Assembly (NCBI GenBank): GCA_947631815.1 | Contig: CANRMT010000004.1 | Span: 1-52,720, forward strand | DNA: 52,720 bases | DNA from: an uncultured Eisenbergiella sp. | Lineage (GTDB): Bacteria > Bacillota > Clostridia > Lachnospirales > Lachnospiraceae | Reading direction: 5' to 3' | Part shown: one piece after another, positions 18,450 through 27,104 of the stretch | Numbering within the stretch: position 1 is the first letter of the stretch | How the letters are laid out: each line of letters starts with the position of its first letter | The notes under the pieces: model-generated | What the model was told of the DNA's origin: nothing | The model's input: only the letters and a program-made list of their open reading frames with translations | Databases searched by the model: none | Made by a program: the position numbers and the translations under genes

Positions 18450-18484
18450 ATGACAGCGGAGCTGCACATTTCATGTCCAGCTCC
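18450..18484 (-). promoter_or_regulatory. Hairpin pair in the MATE leader
   Basis: In the 5' leader, GGAGCTG pairs with CAGCTCC (18478-18484 with 18458-18464) around a 4-bp inner stem and GAA loop. An alternative stem pairs GGACATG with CATGTCC further downstream and uses the same bases. No T-run follows either, so control of translation or of RNA stability is as likely as attenuation. Confidence 0.45.
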
Positions 18485-18487
18485 TAC

Positions 18488-18516
18488 ATTATTGCATAGA
18501 TAAATATTCTTTGCAA
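18488..18516 (-). promoter_or_regulatory. Promoter for the MATE gene
   Basis: Minus strand: -35 TTGCAA, 17-bp spacer, -10 AATAAT with an extended TGC before it. Transcription would start about 80 nt upstream of the ATG, so the alternative hairpins lie in the leader. Confidence 0.65.
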
Positions 18517-18576
18517 CAGATTGTTTTGCCCGAAAGGATGTCATATCCTGCCCTGATGCAAAGGCCGCTGCCTGTT

Positions 18577-18664
18577 CTGCCGCCGCACGGCGCATCGACC
18601 CTGCGCCGCGCACGGGTCCTGCTGCCGCCGCACGGTGCGTCGGTCCCGCGCCGCATCGGACCCT
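18577..18664. repeat. Two imperfect 45-bp GC-rich tandem copies
   Basis: Two adjacent copies starting CTGCCGCCGCACGG at 18577 and 18622 lie between the MATE promoter and the spoIVA stop. No gene covers them and no T-run follows, so their role is unclear. Confidence 0.6.
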
Positions 18665-18689
18665 GTGGCTGCAGGACGAGCCGCGGCTG

Positions 18690-20183
18690 TCAGATGATGA
18701 TGCACACCATCCCGCCCGTGGAATCGTTCACGATCTTCTGCATGGTGTCCTGCAGCTTCATCTGGCTCTCCTCGCCCAGCATGGAGATCTTGGTCCGGAT
18801 GCCGTCGTTCACGAGCTGTTCCACGGTCTTCCCGAAGATGTTCGTCTCCCATATGCCGTCGTTCCGGCCGTTTTCGTCGATATAGCCGATCAGATCCTTC
18901 GCCTGCTGTTCCGTCCCCACAATGGGTGCGATCTCCGTCACCACGTTGGCCCGGATGAAATGCAGGGACGGACTCTCCGCCCGGATCTTCACGCCGTACT
19001 TGTTCCCGTGTCGGATCACCTCCGGCTTTTCCAGACGGATCTCGTCCCGCTGAGGCAGGACCACGCCGTACCCTTTGGATTTCACGGACTGCATGGCGGA
19101 CAGCACGCGGGTGTATTCCCGCTTCATGGACGCCATTTCCCGGATCAAGCTCATCAGGTCGTATTCTCCCGAGATGGCCTCGCCCGTCATCTCGCTCAGC
19201 ATCTCATAATAATACTTTTCATCCATGTCCAGCACCACACAGACACAGCCGTCCGCCATATTGACGTTCTCCACCATGCATCTGCGGATATATTCCCCCT
19301 GCAGGCTGACCGGATGCTCCGTCACATCCCGCACGGTATCGATCCCGCCTATCAGCTGCCGGATCCCGGAGATCAGGTCCGCCTTCATCCTGTGGTCCGC
19401 GGGCAGCATCTCCACCCACTTCGGCATATAAAACTCCACCATCGTGACGGGGAACTCATAAAGCACCTGTTCCATGATATGGCGGATATCCGTCTCCCGA
19501 AGCTGGGCGCAGTTGACCGTCATTGCGCTGACATGATATTTCCTGCGGATCTCCTCCGCCGTCTGTTCCGCATCCTGCCCGTAGGGCTTCGCGGAATTGA
19601 CCAGCACGAGAAACGGCCTGTGCAGCTTCTTCAGCTCCTGAATGGCTTTTTCCTCCGCGGGCTGATAGCTTTCCCTGGGCAGATCCCCGAAGCTCCCGTC
19701 GGTCGTCACCACGATCCCTATCGTGGAATGATCCGCGATCACCTTGCGGGTACCCACCTCCGCCGCCTGCGTAAAGGGGATCGCCTCGTCGTACCAGGGC
19801 GTCTTGACCAGCCGTTCCGCGCCTTCCTCCATATGGCCTGCCGCGCCGTCTACCATGAACCCGACGCAGTCCACCAGACGGACCTTGACGTTCACGTCGC
19901 CTCCCAGACGGATCGCCGCCGCTTCCTGCGGAATGAACTTGGGCTCCGTCGTCGTGACCGTCTTCCCGCCCGCGCTCTGAGGCAGCTCATCCTTCGCCCT
20001 GCTCCGTCCCGCATCGTCCGTCATATACGGCAGGACCGCCGTATCCATGAAACGCTTGATGAAGGTGGATTTGCCGGTCCGGACCGGCCCCACCACGCCT
20101 ATGTAGATCTCGCCCCCTGTCCGTTCCTTCATATCTCGGTACAGATCCCGGGCATACCTGTTTTCCGACTGCTGATTTTCCAT
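18690..20183 (-). CDS. spoIVA: Stage IV sporulation protein A
   Basis: ATPase that polymerises on the forespore outer membrane as the base of the spore coat. Walker A is GPVRTGKS at residues 32-39. The central and C-terminal regions are the usual ones (GFMVDGAAGHMEEGAERLV, TDGSFGDLPRESY, and a hydrophobic end GGMVCIII). Length 497 is normal. The ATG at 20183 has GGGGAG 5 nt upstream, whereas the longer frame to 20210 has none. In the mother cell this gene is normally sigma-E controlled. A CATATAGT box resembling a sigma-E -10 lies at about 20235-20242, but I cannot see a convincing -35. It is strong evidence that the organism forms endospores. Confidence 0.97.
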   Translation of the reverse strand: MENQQSENRYARDLYRDMKERTGGEIYIGVVGPVRTGKSTFIKRFMDTAVLPYMTDDAGRSRAKDELPQSAGGKTVTTTEPKFIPQEAAAIRLGGDVNVKVRLVDCVGFMVDGAAGHMEEGAERLVKTPWYDEAIPFTQAAEVGTRKVIADHSTIGIVVTTDGSFGDLPRESYQPAEEKAIQELKKLHRPFLVLVNSAKPYGQDAEQTAEEIRRKYHVSAMTVNCAQLRETDIRHIMEQVLYEFPVTMVEFYMPKWVEMLPADHRMKADLISGIRQLIGGIDTVRDVTEHPVSLQGEYIRRCMVENVNMADGCVCVVLDMDEKYYYEMLSEMTGEAISGEYDLMSLIREMASMKREYTRVLSAMQSVKSKGYGVVLPQRDEIRLEKPEVIRHGNKYGVKIRAESPSLHFIRANVVTEIAPIVGTEQQAKDLIGYIDENGRNDGIWETNIFGKTVEQLVNDGIRTKISMLGEESQMKLQDTMQKIVNDSTGGMVCIII

Positions 20184-20210
20184 ATAAGCTCCCCTTGCCT
20201 CCGTCGCCAA

Positions 20211-20234
20211 TGTATCAGTATTTCTGCTGATACA
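20211..20234. repeat. 8-bp inverted repeat upstream of spoIVA
   Basis: TGTATCAG and CTGATACA flank an 8-nt loop, 28 bp before the spoIVA start and beyond the stop of the coiled-coil gene. It could be an mRNA end for that gene, though without a T-run, or an operator. Confidence 0.5.
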
Positions 20235-20257
20235 CTATATGCGGGCAGGCGGGCGCT

Positions 20258-22729
20258 TTAGAACTGCTCCGGGGCCTCGCCCTGCTCCGGCGGCGCTTCC
20301 GTTCCGGACGGCGGGAGCGGCGGCGCCTCCGCTGTCCCGGATTCTGAGGCTGGCTCTGCTGCCGATGTCCCGGGTTCCGAGGATGGCGGCGTTTCTGCCG
20401 CCGTGACATCCGAGGGCCGTTCTTCCTCTGCAGGGGATGAAGACTGCATCGACTCATTCGTTCCGGTTTCCGAAGACTGCTCCGCGCCCGCCGGAGACGA
20501 AGACTGCGGCAGGGTCTCTCTTTCTGACTCCGAGGACGCCGCCGCATCTCCGGACTCTGCCGACGGCCTCTCCGTCCCGGCATTCGAAGCCTGTTCCGCT
20601 TCCGCCGCTCCGGCATTCGAGGGACGTGCCGCTCCCGCCGCAGGCAAAGTCTGCGCCGTTTCCTCCGCGCCCGCCGTCCCCTCCGGCACTGCCTCCGCCG
20701 CCGGAGCCGCGAGGGAACCGTCATAGGTATATGTCGCCCCGATCAGCTGGCCGTCGAACAGGGAACAGGAGACCCCGTATCCTTCTACGTGATCGGTCCC
20801 CAGACCGCAGGTCAGCACGGCCCGGGACGCGTTCAGGGGCAGATTTCCGCAGTCATATACCCATACCGACCCCTCCGCATCCTTCTTTCCTTCCGCATTC
20901 TCCTGCTCTTCCGCATCCTCCGCGCCCTGATCCGTCCGGCTCCAATGGCCGGAGCAGGCATCATTGTGCGCGTGGTACGCTTCCACGCCATAGCATCCCG
21001 CTTCCTCGGAATGCACATGCCGCAGCGGCACCGTATAGCACCCTCCCGGGGCGCTCTGCCGCTCCGTATGCGGATTTTCTCCCGAACCGTTGACATGGTA
21101 ATGATACCGGTAGACCGCGGTCCCCGGAAGCTGTGCCTGTCCGATCACGATCTTCTGCGGGATGCGCAGAACGGCGTCCATGATCTCCGAAAAGGAAGCG
21201 TCCTCCGCTTCGGAAATTCCTTTTGTGAGCAATGCGGACGCCAACATCTTTTTTCCATTACTCACAGATGTAAAAACCTGATCAAGCCGCTGGCCGATCA
21301 TCCCCTGAAGCTGCAGGAGATATTCCTTCAATTCTTTCATGCCCGCGCCGGACTGAGCGGACAGGCCGCTGATGTCCTGCGACACCGCCTGCTCCAGCGC
21401 CGTGAGATTTTCGTCGAACGACGACGACATCTCGCCGAGCGTCCGGTTCAGCGATTCGAAATTTCTGCCCGCGGTTTCCTGGATGGCGCTGAAATTCTCT
21501 CCCGCAACGGCCCGGATAGCGCTGAAATTCCGCTCCGAGGCTTCCCGCAGGTCGCGGAAATTCGCATCCGACGACGTCCGGATGGTATTGAAATGCTCTC
21601 CGGCCGCCGTCTGAATGGCGGTAAAATTTTCGAGCGACGACGCCTGAATGGCTTTGAAATTTTCATCCGCCGATGCCTGGATGGCTGTGAAATTTTCATC
21701 CGCCGTCTTCTGGATCGTATTGAAATTCGCATCCGACGACGCCTGGATGGCGTTGAAATTTTCATCCGCCTTCGTCTGTATGGCAGTAAAATTTCGGTCC
21801 GCCGTCATCTGAACGGCATCGAATTTCTCGTCCGCATCGGCCTGCAGCGAACGAAAGCTCTCCTCCGCGGCGGCCTCAAGCACCTCGAAATCCTCCTCGA
21901 CGGCCAGCCGGAACAGCTCCAGATTCCCGTTCACCAGCTCTCCCGTCTCCTCCAGTTTCCCGGACAGCAGCTCCATTTCCGATCCCATGGCCGTCTGCAG
22001 CTTCTCCTCCGCCGCCGACAGAGCCGTCAGCATCTCTTCGTTTCCCTTTACGCCCCGCGCCTCCAGGGCGTCGATCAGCCCGTTCAGCCCGTCATGCGCC
22101 TGATACAGATCCCCCTTCAGCGCATCGGCCGCTTCTCCGATCTCCCGGACGTCGCTGTTGACCTTCTCGATCTGCGCAAGAAGCGCTTCCTGATTCTGCA
22201 GGGAATCCCGTTCCCCGGCCTCCATCGCCCGCAGGGCCGCGGCCATCTCATCCACGGCGCGCAGGATCTCATTCCGAACTGACTGCATATTCTCCTGCAG
22301 ATCCAGGATCTGGGTCACGGTCTGCTTCTCCATCTCCGAAACGCGCACAGACACGTCCGCCGCGTTTTCCGTCAGCTTCTTCTGTGTGGTCTCCACCTTC
22401 AGGAGCGCATCCTGCCGCCCTTCGAGCTGGCCGTTGACCTCCTCCAGCTTTTCCTGATTCTGAGCGATGCTCTCGTCCAGCTTTCTCAGATACCCGGCAG
22501 CCTCGGCCATATCGTTCCGAAGCCGTTCCCGGATCTGTGTCTCCAGCGCCTGCCTTTCCGACTCCTGCGCTCTGCTCCTGCTTTCGCCGGTCAGCGCCAT
22601 CCCGATGCAGAGCGCCAGGCCCAGCCCCAGCGCCGCGGCCCTTCCGGCGACATCCTTACGCGTCCGTTTTTTTCCGCTCCGATTTCCCTGCGGCTTTACA
22701 AAAAACGGTTTTCTGTTGATCGTTTTCAC
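20258..22729 (-). CDS. Membrane-anchored coiled-coil protein with 11-residue repeats
   Basis: About 823 residues. A basic N terminus is followed by one hydrophobic helix (residues ~31-48), so the rest should be outside the cell. A long coiled coil contains 14 contiguous 11-residue repeats at residues 277-430 of the type ADENFNAIQAS, a hendecad pattern that favours right-handed or straight coils. Next is a Cys/His region (YRYHYHVNG, GGCYTVPLRHVHSEEAGCYG, YHAHNDACSGHW) and a disordered tail rich in Pro, Ala, Glu and Ser. There is no sortase motif. A GTG at 22729 with GGAGGG 8 nt upstream is the best start; the ATG at 22780 has no SD. Function is unknown; a surface stalk is a reasonable guess. 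Confidence 0.8.
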   Translation of the reverse strand: MKTINRKPFFVKPQGNRSGKKRTRKDVAGRAAALGLGLALCIGMALTGESRSRAQESERQALETQIRERLRNDMAEAAGYLRKLDESIAQNQEKLEEVNGQLEGRQDALLKVETTQKKLTENAADVSVRVSEMEKQTVTQILDLQENMQSVRNEILRAVDEMAAALRAMEAGERDSLQNQEALLAQIEKVNSDVREIGEAADALKGDLYQAHDGLNGLIDALEARGVKGNEEMLTALSAAEEKLQTAMGSEMELLSGKLEETGELVNGNLELFRLAVEEDFEVLEAAAEESFRSLQADADEKFDAVQMTADRNFTAIQTKADENFNAIQASSDANFNTIQKTADENFTAIQASADENFKAIQASSLENFTAIQTAAGEHFNTIRTSSDANFRDLREASERNFSAIRAVAGENFSAIQETAGRNFESLNRTLGEMSSSFDENLTALEQAVSQDISGLSAQSGAGMKELKEYLLQLQGMIGQRLDQVFTSVSNGKKMLASALLTKGISEAEDASFSEIMDAVLRIPQKIVIGQAQLPGTAVYRYHYHVNGSGENPHTERQSAPGGCYTVPLRHVHSEEAGCYGVEAYHAHNDACSGHWSRTDQGAEDAEEQENAEGKKDAEGSVWVYDCGNLPLNASRAVLTCGLGTDHVEGYGVSCSLFDGQLIGATYTYDGSLAAPAAEAVPEGTAGAEETAQTLPAAGAARPSNAGAAEAEQASNAGTERPSAESGDAAASSESERETLPQSSSPAGAEQSSETGTNESMQSSSPAEEERPSDVTAAETPPSSEPGTSAAEPASESGTAEAPPLPPSGTEAPPEQGEAPEQF
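21440..21901 (-). repeat. 33-bp coding repeat, 14 hendecad units
   Basis: Fourteen 33-bp units encode the hendecads. Phe at position 5 and Ile/Leu/Val at position 8 are kept in nearly all units, with Ala or Ser opening most of them. The middle units are most alike, which suggests recent internal duplication. Confidence 0.9.
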
Positions 22730-22880
22730 AGACTTTTCCCTCCCATGATTTCTGCGCACGACAAAAAACTTCCGTCTCATCCCATCCGATCTTGATCAAG
22801 AAAAAAGGAATCTCACATGAAACTGCTGTGCTGAACCTCAAAAACTGCAAATCGATTTTCAGAATTTTTGATGTGCGATC

Positions 22881-22910
22881 ATTCTATCACGGCGCGTCGA
22901 AGGGCGTCAA
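22881..22910 (-). promoter_or_regulatory. Sigma-A promoter for the coiled-coil gene
   Basis: Minus strand: -35 TTGACG, 18-bp spacer, -10 TAGAAT. The leader to the GTG start is about 145 nt. Together with the terminator to its right this makes the coiled-coil gene its own unit. The remainder of the 310-bp gap shows nothing further. Confidence 0.75.
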
Positions 22911-23012
22911 CCGGCGCGCGGTAATTTTGTAAGGTGTGCATAAGGATTCCTCCGCAGATCTATGCACTCTGCGCAACGGCTTTTTTCGCGCGGGGACATC
23001 CTTTTTCCCCTC

Positions 23013-23040
23013 AAAAAAGGACCGGTTCCCCGGCCCTTTT
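23013..23040 (-). terminator. Intrinsic terminator after the SGNH gene
   Basis: On the minus strand a stem closed by CCGG/CCGG with a short loop is followed by six T residues, starting at the SGNH stop codon. Confidence 0.8.
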
Positions 23041-24206
23041 CACCCCTGCTCCCGCACGATCCCGTGCTGCAGCAGAAAATCCTTCCATATCTGATAATAT
23101 TTCCCCTTCAGGTGGATCTGATCGAACGTCCATCCGTCGAACAGATTCCCGTTTTCATCGCAGACGACCTCGTTGACATCCAGATAAAAGATATCCCGTT
23201 TGTCTTCCAGCGTCTGGATCTCCACATTCCGCACGTCGATGTTGAAATTGTTGAAAATGGGATCAGACGCATTTTTCTTCGCCGCCACATGCATGATGCC
23301 CTGCACGAACAGGATGGCGTTCGGCTGCAGCTCCCGGATCTTCAGGACCGCCTTCGCGTATTCCGTGAAAAAGCTCTCCGGGGTCCCGGTCCCCATCTCG
23401 TTGATCCCGAGCATCAGATAGATCTTGCCGAACTGCCGCGCGGAAAGCGCCTGCTCCAGGGTCTGATTCCCGGACTCCGTCCTGATGAACGCCTGCTGAT
23501 TCTTGAAAAGATCGTAGATCGTCAGGGAAGTCTTGCAGTAGAACGTCGCGTGATCCTCCAGACCTCCGTATTCAAACAGCCCCTGTGTGCGGGAGTCGCC
23601 GATGAACAGGGCGTCGTCCAGATAGCTTTCGTCCACCGGCACATACTCATACGTGGCGTTCTCGTCCCTTGCCTCTTCGGTCCACGGGACGCCGCCCTCC
23701 TCCGGGGCCTCCGGCTCCTGTCCCTCCGGTACCGCCCCCGGGTCTTCTCCTTCCGCCTGTACCGGTCCTTCTTCCTGCGCCTCGGACGGGCCTTCTTCCC
23801 CCTCCGACGCGGCCGCATCCTCCGGGCTCACGCTTTCTTCGGGTTCCGCCTGCTCCTCCTTCGGCTCCGCGGCCCTGTCCGTTTCCCCGGTCTCGCCGCC
23901 ATCCTCCGGCACAGGACCTTCCCCGTCGTCCGGAGAAGGCGCGGCGTTCTCCGCTCCCGCCCCGGCGCCATCACCCGGGTCTTCCCCCACAGCGGCGTCC
24001 GCCATCGTCAGCAGAGCGTCCCCCGGCTCTCTGCTCCAGGGAAAAACGCCGTCCTTAGCGCCCTCAAAGAGCATCGCCAGCGCCGGAGTCTGCCCGTTCC
24101 GATATTCTCCATATATCCCGTCCCGGTTCGCATAAGCCGTCACGGTCAGCAAAAACGCGCTGACCGCCAGCAGGACCGTCAAAGGACATCTTTTCAGCAG
24201 TTTCAT
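23040..24206 (-). CDS. SGNH/GDSL-type hydrolase or O-acyltransferase, membrane-anchored
   Basis: 388 residues. An N-terminal signal anchor (residues ~8-26) is followed by an acidic Glu/Pro/Gly-rich linker (~65-180) and then an SGNH fold. Block I is IGDSRTQG (Ser ~203), block III is GINEMG, and block V is FDQIHLKG (Asp ~361, His ~364). With the MBOAT gene directly upstream it probably forms the extracellular half of a two-part O-acylation system: MBOAT passes the acyl group across the membrane, and the SGNH protein transfers it to a surface glycan. That pairing is known for AlgI with AlgX/AlgJ and for PatA/PatB. The target glycan here is unknown. Confidence 0.88.
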   Translation of the reverse strand: MKLLKRCPLTVLLAVSAFLLTVTAYANRDGIYGEYRNGQTPALAMLFEGAKDGVFPWSREPGDALLTMADAAVGEDPGDGAGAGAENAAPSPDDGEGPVPEDGGETGETDRAAEPKEEQAEPEESVSPEDAAASEGEEGPSEAQEEGPVQAEGEDPGAVPEGQEPEAPEEGGVPWTEEARDENATYEYVPVDESYLDDALFIGDSRTQGLFEYGGLEDHATFYCKTSLTIYDLFKNQQAFIRTESGNQTLEQALSARQFGKIYLMLGINEMGTGTPESFFTEYAKAVLKIRELQPNAILFVQGIMHVAAKKNASDPIFNNFNIDVRNVEIQTLEDKRDIFYLDVNEVVCDENGNLFDGWTFDQIHLKGKYYQIWKDFLLQHGIVREQG

Positions 24207-24274
24207 TTTTTACCAGTCCCAAAAATCTGTGCTCATATCAAAACCGAAGGCGCAAAGATATGCCCGCCTTCCGG

Positions 24275-25783
24275 TCAGAAATTCGCATACATGAACGGAT
24301 TGTTCACGGCGTTCGCCATCTGATAGACGGACAGCCAGAACAGGAAAAACAGCGCCGCGGTCACCAGGATGCCGTTTTTATGCCGCTCGCACCAGCGCCC
24401 CGCCGCGGGGATGCAGAATACCGCACCGGCCAGCAGCGCAGGCCAGAAGAGCCGCAGCTCCTTCAGGAAATCGCCCGGATTCACCGTACCCGGCTGACCT
24501 GCCAGGGGAAACAGCCGCAGGAAATAGACGCCCATCTCCGACAGGGACGGGATGGCGAAGACCATCCACGTCAGCGGCATCACCGCCAGCACGTAGAGGT
24601 GGGACAACAGTCTGTGCCCCTCCAGAAACGGGCGTAGCACCAGCCGCTCCGCCGCGATGATCAGCCCCAGCAGAAGTCCCCAGAGCAGGAAGTTGACGCT
24701 GTTGCCGTGCCAGAGCCCCGTGAGCAGCCACACGAACAGCAGGTTGCACACCGTCCGCGCCATGCCCTTCCGGTTTCCCCCCAGAGGGATATACACATAG
24801 TCCCGGAAAAAGCTCCCCAGCGTGATATGCCATCTGCGGTAAAATTCGCTGACGGAACGGGCCGCGTAAGGATGATGGAAATTGCGGATCACCGGAAGAC
24901 CGATGATCTCGCCGATCCCCACCGCGATCATGGAATATCCCCAGAAATCGAAATAGAGCTGGAGCGAATATCCCGCCGCTCCCAGCCAGGCCAGCGGCGT
25001 CGAAATGCTCTCGAAGCCGATGGTCTGCAGATCGTTCCACAGGATGCCCAGCCGGTCCGCGATCAGGACCTTGGCCGCCAGTCCGGCAGCGATCCGCTTC
25101 ACGCCGCTCTCCAGCCGGTAAAGGGACAGCCCATGTTCGAATAAAAGCCCCCTGAACGCCTCCGTATAGCGCATGATGGGCCCCGACACGATCTGCGGGA
25201 ACATGCACAGATACGCGCCGAACCGGATCAGAGAGCGCTCCGGCAGGATCGTCCCCCTGTAGACGTCACATAAATAAGAAAGGTTCTTGAACGTGTAAAA
25301 GCTCAGCCCGACGGGAAGCAGGAAGCTCCGATCGAAGGCGTTGTTCAGCTTGAACCAGGCCAGCAGGACCAGATTGCAGGAAACCGCCAGCACGAACAGG
25401 GCCTTTCTCCTTCGGTCATCCTCCCCCAGCGCCGCGGGAAACAGCTCCTTCCAGTCTCCCTCCGGCTGCGCCTCCCACGCGCTGCGGCGCGACGGCCCTT
25501 CCCCTGTCTCCCCTTCTTCCTCCGCGGGCGCGCTCCGCCGCCGATCCAGACTGAGTCCGAACAGGAAATTCACCGCCCCCATGCCCAGAAGCAGGAACAC
25601 GTACCACGGCTCTCCCGCCCAATAGAGCAGCAGGCTGTACGCCAGAAGCCACAGGCAGCGCGTTTTTTTCGGGATGAGAAAGAGGATCAGCAAAAAAAGA
25701 GGCAGGTATCGGAACAGAAATTCCAGACTGCTAAATACGAGCGTATTTAAACTATCCAGAGCTTCTGTTCCGATTCCTGCCAT
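24275..25783 (-). CDS. MBOAT-family O-acyltransferase (AlgI/DltB-like)
   Basis: 502 residues with many transmembrane segments. Typical signatures are FSSLEFLFRYLPLFLLI near the start, FPQIVSGPIMRY, YFDFWGYSMIAVGIG, RRWHITLGSFFRDYVYIPLG and the conserved histidine in LTGLWHGNS. Such proteins take an acyl group from a cytoplasmic donor and hand it outward for O-acylation of cell-surface polymers. The next gene is the matching SGNH partner, 68 bp away. The family usually starts at VFSSLEF, but that codon is GTA here, so the ATG at 25783 with AAGGA 10 nt upstream is used. The first codons contain a perfect 8-2-8 palindrome (TAAATACG/CGTATTTA, about 25733-25750). Confidence 0.93.
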   Translation of the reverse strand: MAGIGTEALDSLNTLVFSSLEFLFRYLPLFLLILFLIPKKTRCLWLLAYSLLLYWAGEPWYVFLLLGMGAVNFLFGLSLDRRRSAPAEEEGETGEGPSRRSAWEAQPEGDWKELFPAALGEDDRRRKALFVLAVSCNLVLLAWFKLNNAFDRSFLLPVGLSFYTFKNLSYLCDVYRGTILPERSLIRFGAYLCMFPQIVSGPIMRYTEAFRGLLFEHGLSLYRLESGVKRIAAGLAAKVLIADRLGILWNDLQTIGFESISTPLAWLGAAGYSLQLYFDFWGYSMIAVGIGEIIGLPVIRNFHHPYAARSVSEFYRRWHITLGSFFRDYVYIPLGGNRKGMARTVCNLLFVWLLTGLWHGNSVNFLLWGLLLGLIIAAERLVLRPFLEGHRLLSHLYVLAVMPLTWMVFAIPSLSEMGVYFLRLFPLAGQPGTVNPGDFLKELRLFWPALLAGAVFCIPAAGRWCERHKNGILVTAALFFLFWLSVYQMANAVNNPFMYANF

Positions 25784-25807
25784 TTCTATTCCGTCCTTTA
25801 TCCAAAA

Positions 25808-25821
25808 GCGGCCGAGGCCGC
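25808..25821 (-). terminator. Weak hairpin between ackA and the MBOAT gene
   Basis: GCGGCC pairs with GGCCGC over a 2-nt loop, followed by TTTT on the minus strand. It is short and may only partly separate ackA from the MBOAT gene. Confidence 0.4.
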
Positions 25822-25873
25822 CGGTATCTTCCGCTCACGACAGAAGAAAACCGGGATGTGCCTTTCTCCTGTC

Positions 25874-27061
25874 CTATTTCACGAGGGCATAGGTCTGCCT
25901 TGCGATCGCCAGCTCTTCATTGGTCGGGATCACGAGCACCTTCACTTTGGAATCGGGGGTGGAAATCTCTTTTTCTTCTCCGCGCACCTTCGCCGCCTCG
26001 TCATCGATCCCGATGCCGAGATAGCCGAGATAGTCCTTGCAGATGCTGGCGCGGACATTCACGCTGTTCTCTCCGACACCTGCCGTAAAGCAGATGACAT
26101 CCACGCCGTTCATGGCCGCCGCATAGGCGCCGATATATTTGGCCGTGCGCAGCGCGAACGCCTTCAGCGCCCTCGCGCCCTCCTCGGACCCGTTCTCCAG
26201 GTCGCGGAAATCGGAGGAAAGCCCGCCGGAAAGCCCCAGCACGCCGGATTCCTTGTTCAGGACAGTCATGATCTCGCCGATGGACTTGCCCTCTTTGTTG
26301 GCGATGAATTCCAGGATGGCCGGATCCAGGTCGCCGCTCCTGGTCCCCATGATCAGCCCTTCCAGCGGCGTCAGCCCCATGGAGGTGTCCACGCATCTGC
26401 CGTTCTTCACGGCGGACACGGACGCGCCGTTGCCCAGATGACAGACGATGATCTTCAGATCCTCATACGGCCTGCCGAGCAGCTCCGCGGCCCTGTGGGA
26501 AACATAGTCGTGGCTGGTGCCGTGGAACCCGTATCTGCGGATCTTGTACTGCTCATAATAGCGGTAAGGGATCGCGTACAGGTAAGCCTCCTCCGGCATG
26601 GTCTGATGGAAGGCCGTATCGAACACGCCCACCATGGGCACGCCGGGCATCAGCGCCTCGCAGGCGTCCACGCCGATGAGGTTCGCCGGGTTGTGCAGCG
26701 GGGCCAGATCGATACAGTCCTCGATGGCCTTTTTCACCTCGGGCGTGATGATGGTCGCCTCGGCAAAGCTCTCTCCGCCGTGCACGATGCGGTGGCCCAC
26801 CGCGCCGATCTCATCCAGGCTCTTCACCACGCCGGTCTTCTCATCGGTCAGCGCCTCCAGCACGTACCGGATCGCTTCCTTATGATCGGGCATGGGAACC
26901 TGACGCACGATCTTCTCCCCGCCCGCGGGCGAGAAGGTGATCTGACTGCCATCGATCCCTATTCTCTCACATAATCCTTTTGCTGTCAACTTCTCTGTTT
27001 CCGCGTCGATGAGCTGGAATTTCAGAGAGGAGCTGCCGCAGTTGATAACCAGAATATTCAT
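25874..27061 (-). CDS. ackA: Acetate kinase
   Basis: Makes ATP and acetate from acetyl phosphate, the last step of acetate fermentation. Full-length (395 residues) ASKHA kinase with NILVINCGSSSLKFQL at the N terminus, GHRIVHGGE, FDTAFHQTMPEEAYLY and the nucleotide-binding HLGNGAS and GTRSGDLDP motifs. SD GGAGG lies 9 nt before the ATG. It is 43 bp downstream of pta and shares its promoter. Acetate produced here is also the substrate of TmcAL, encoded divergently next door. Confidence 0.98.
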   Translation of the reverse strand: MNILVINCGSSSLKFQLIDAETEKLTAKGLCERIGIDGSQITFSPAGGEKIVRQVPMPDHKEAIRYVLEALTDEKTGVVKSLDEIGAVGHRIVHGGESFAEATIITPEVKKAIEDCIDLAPLHNPANLIGVDACEALMPGVPMVGVFDTAFHQTMPEEAYLYAIPYRYYEQYKIRRYGFHGTSHDYVSHRAAELLGRPYEDLKIIVCHLGNGASVSAVKNGRCVDTSMGLTPLEGLIMGTRSGDLDPAILEFIANKEGKSIGEIMTVLNKESGVLGLSGGLSSDFRDLENGSEEGARALKAFALRTAKYIGAYAAAMNGVDVICFTAGVGENSVNVRASICKDYLGYLGIGIDDEAAKVRGEEKEISTPDSKVKVLVIPTNEELAIARQTYALVK

Positions 27062-27104
27062 GATCCAAATCCTCCAGTCCGATAGAAACTTCTGTATCCG
27101 CGCC

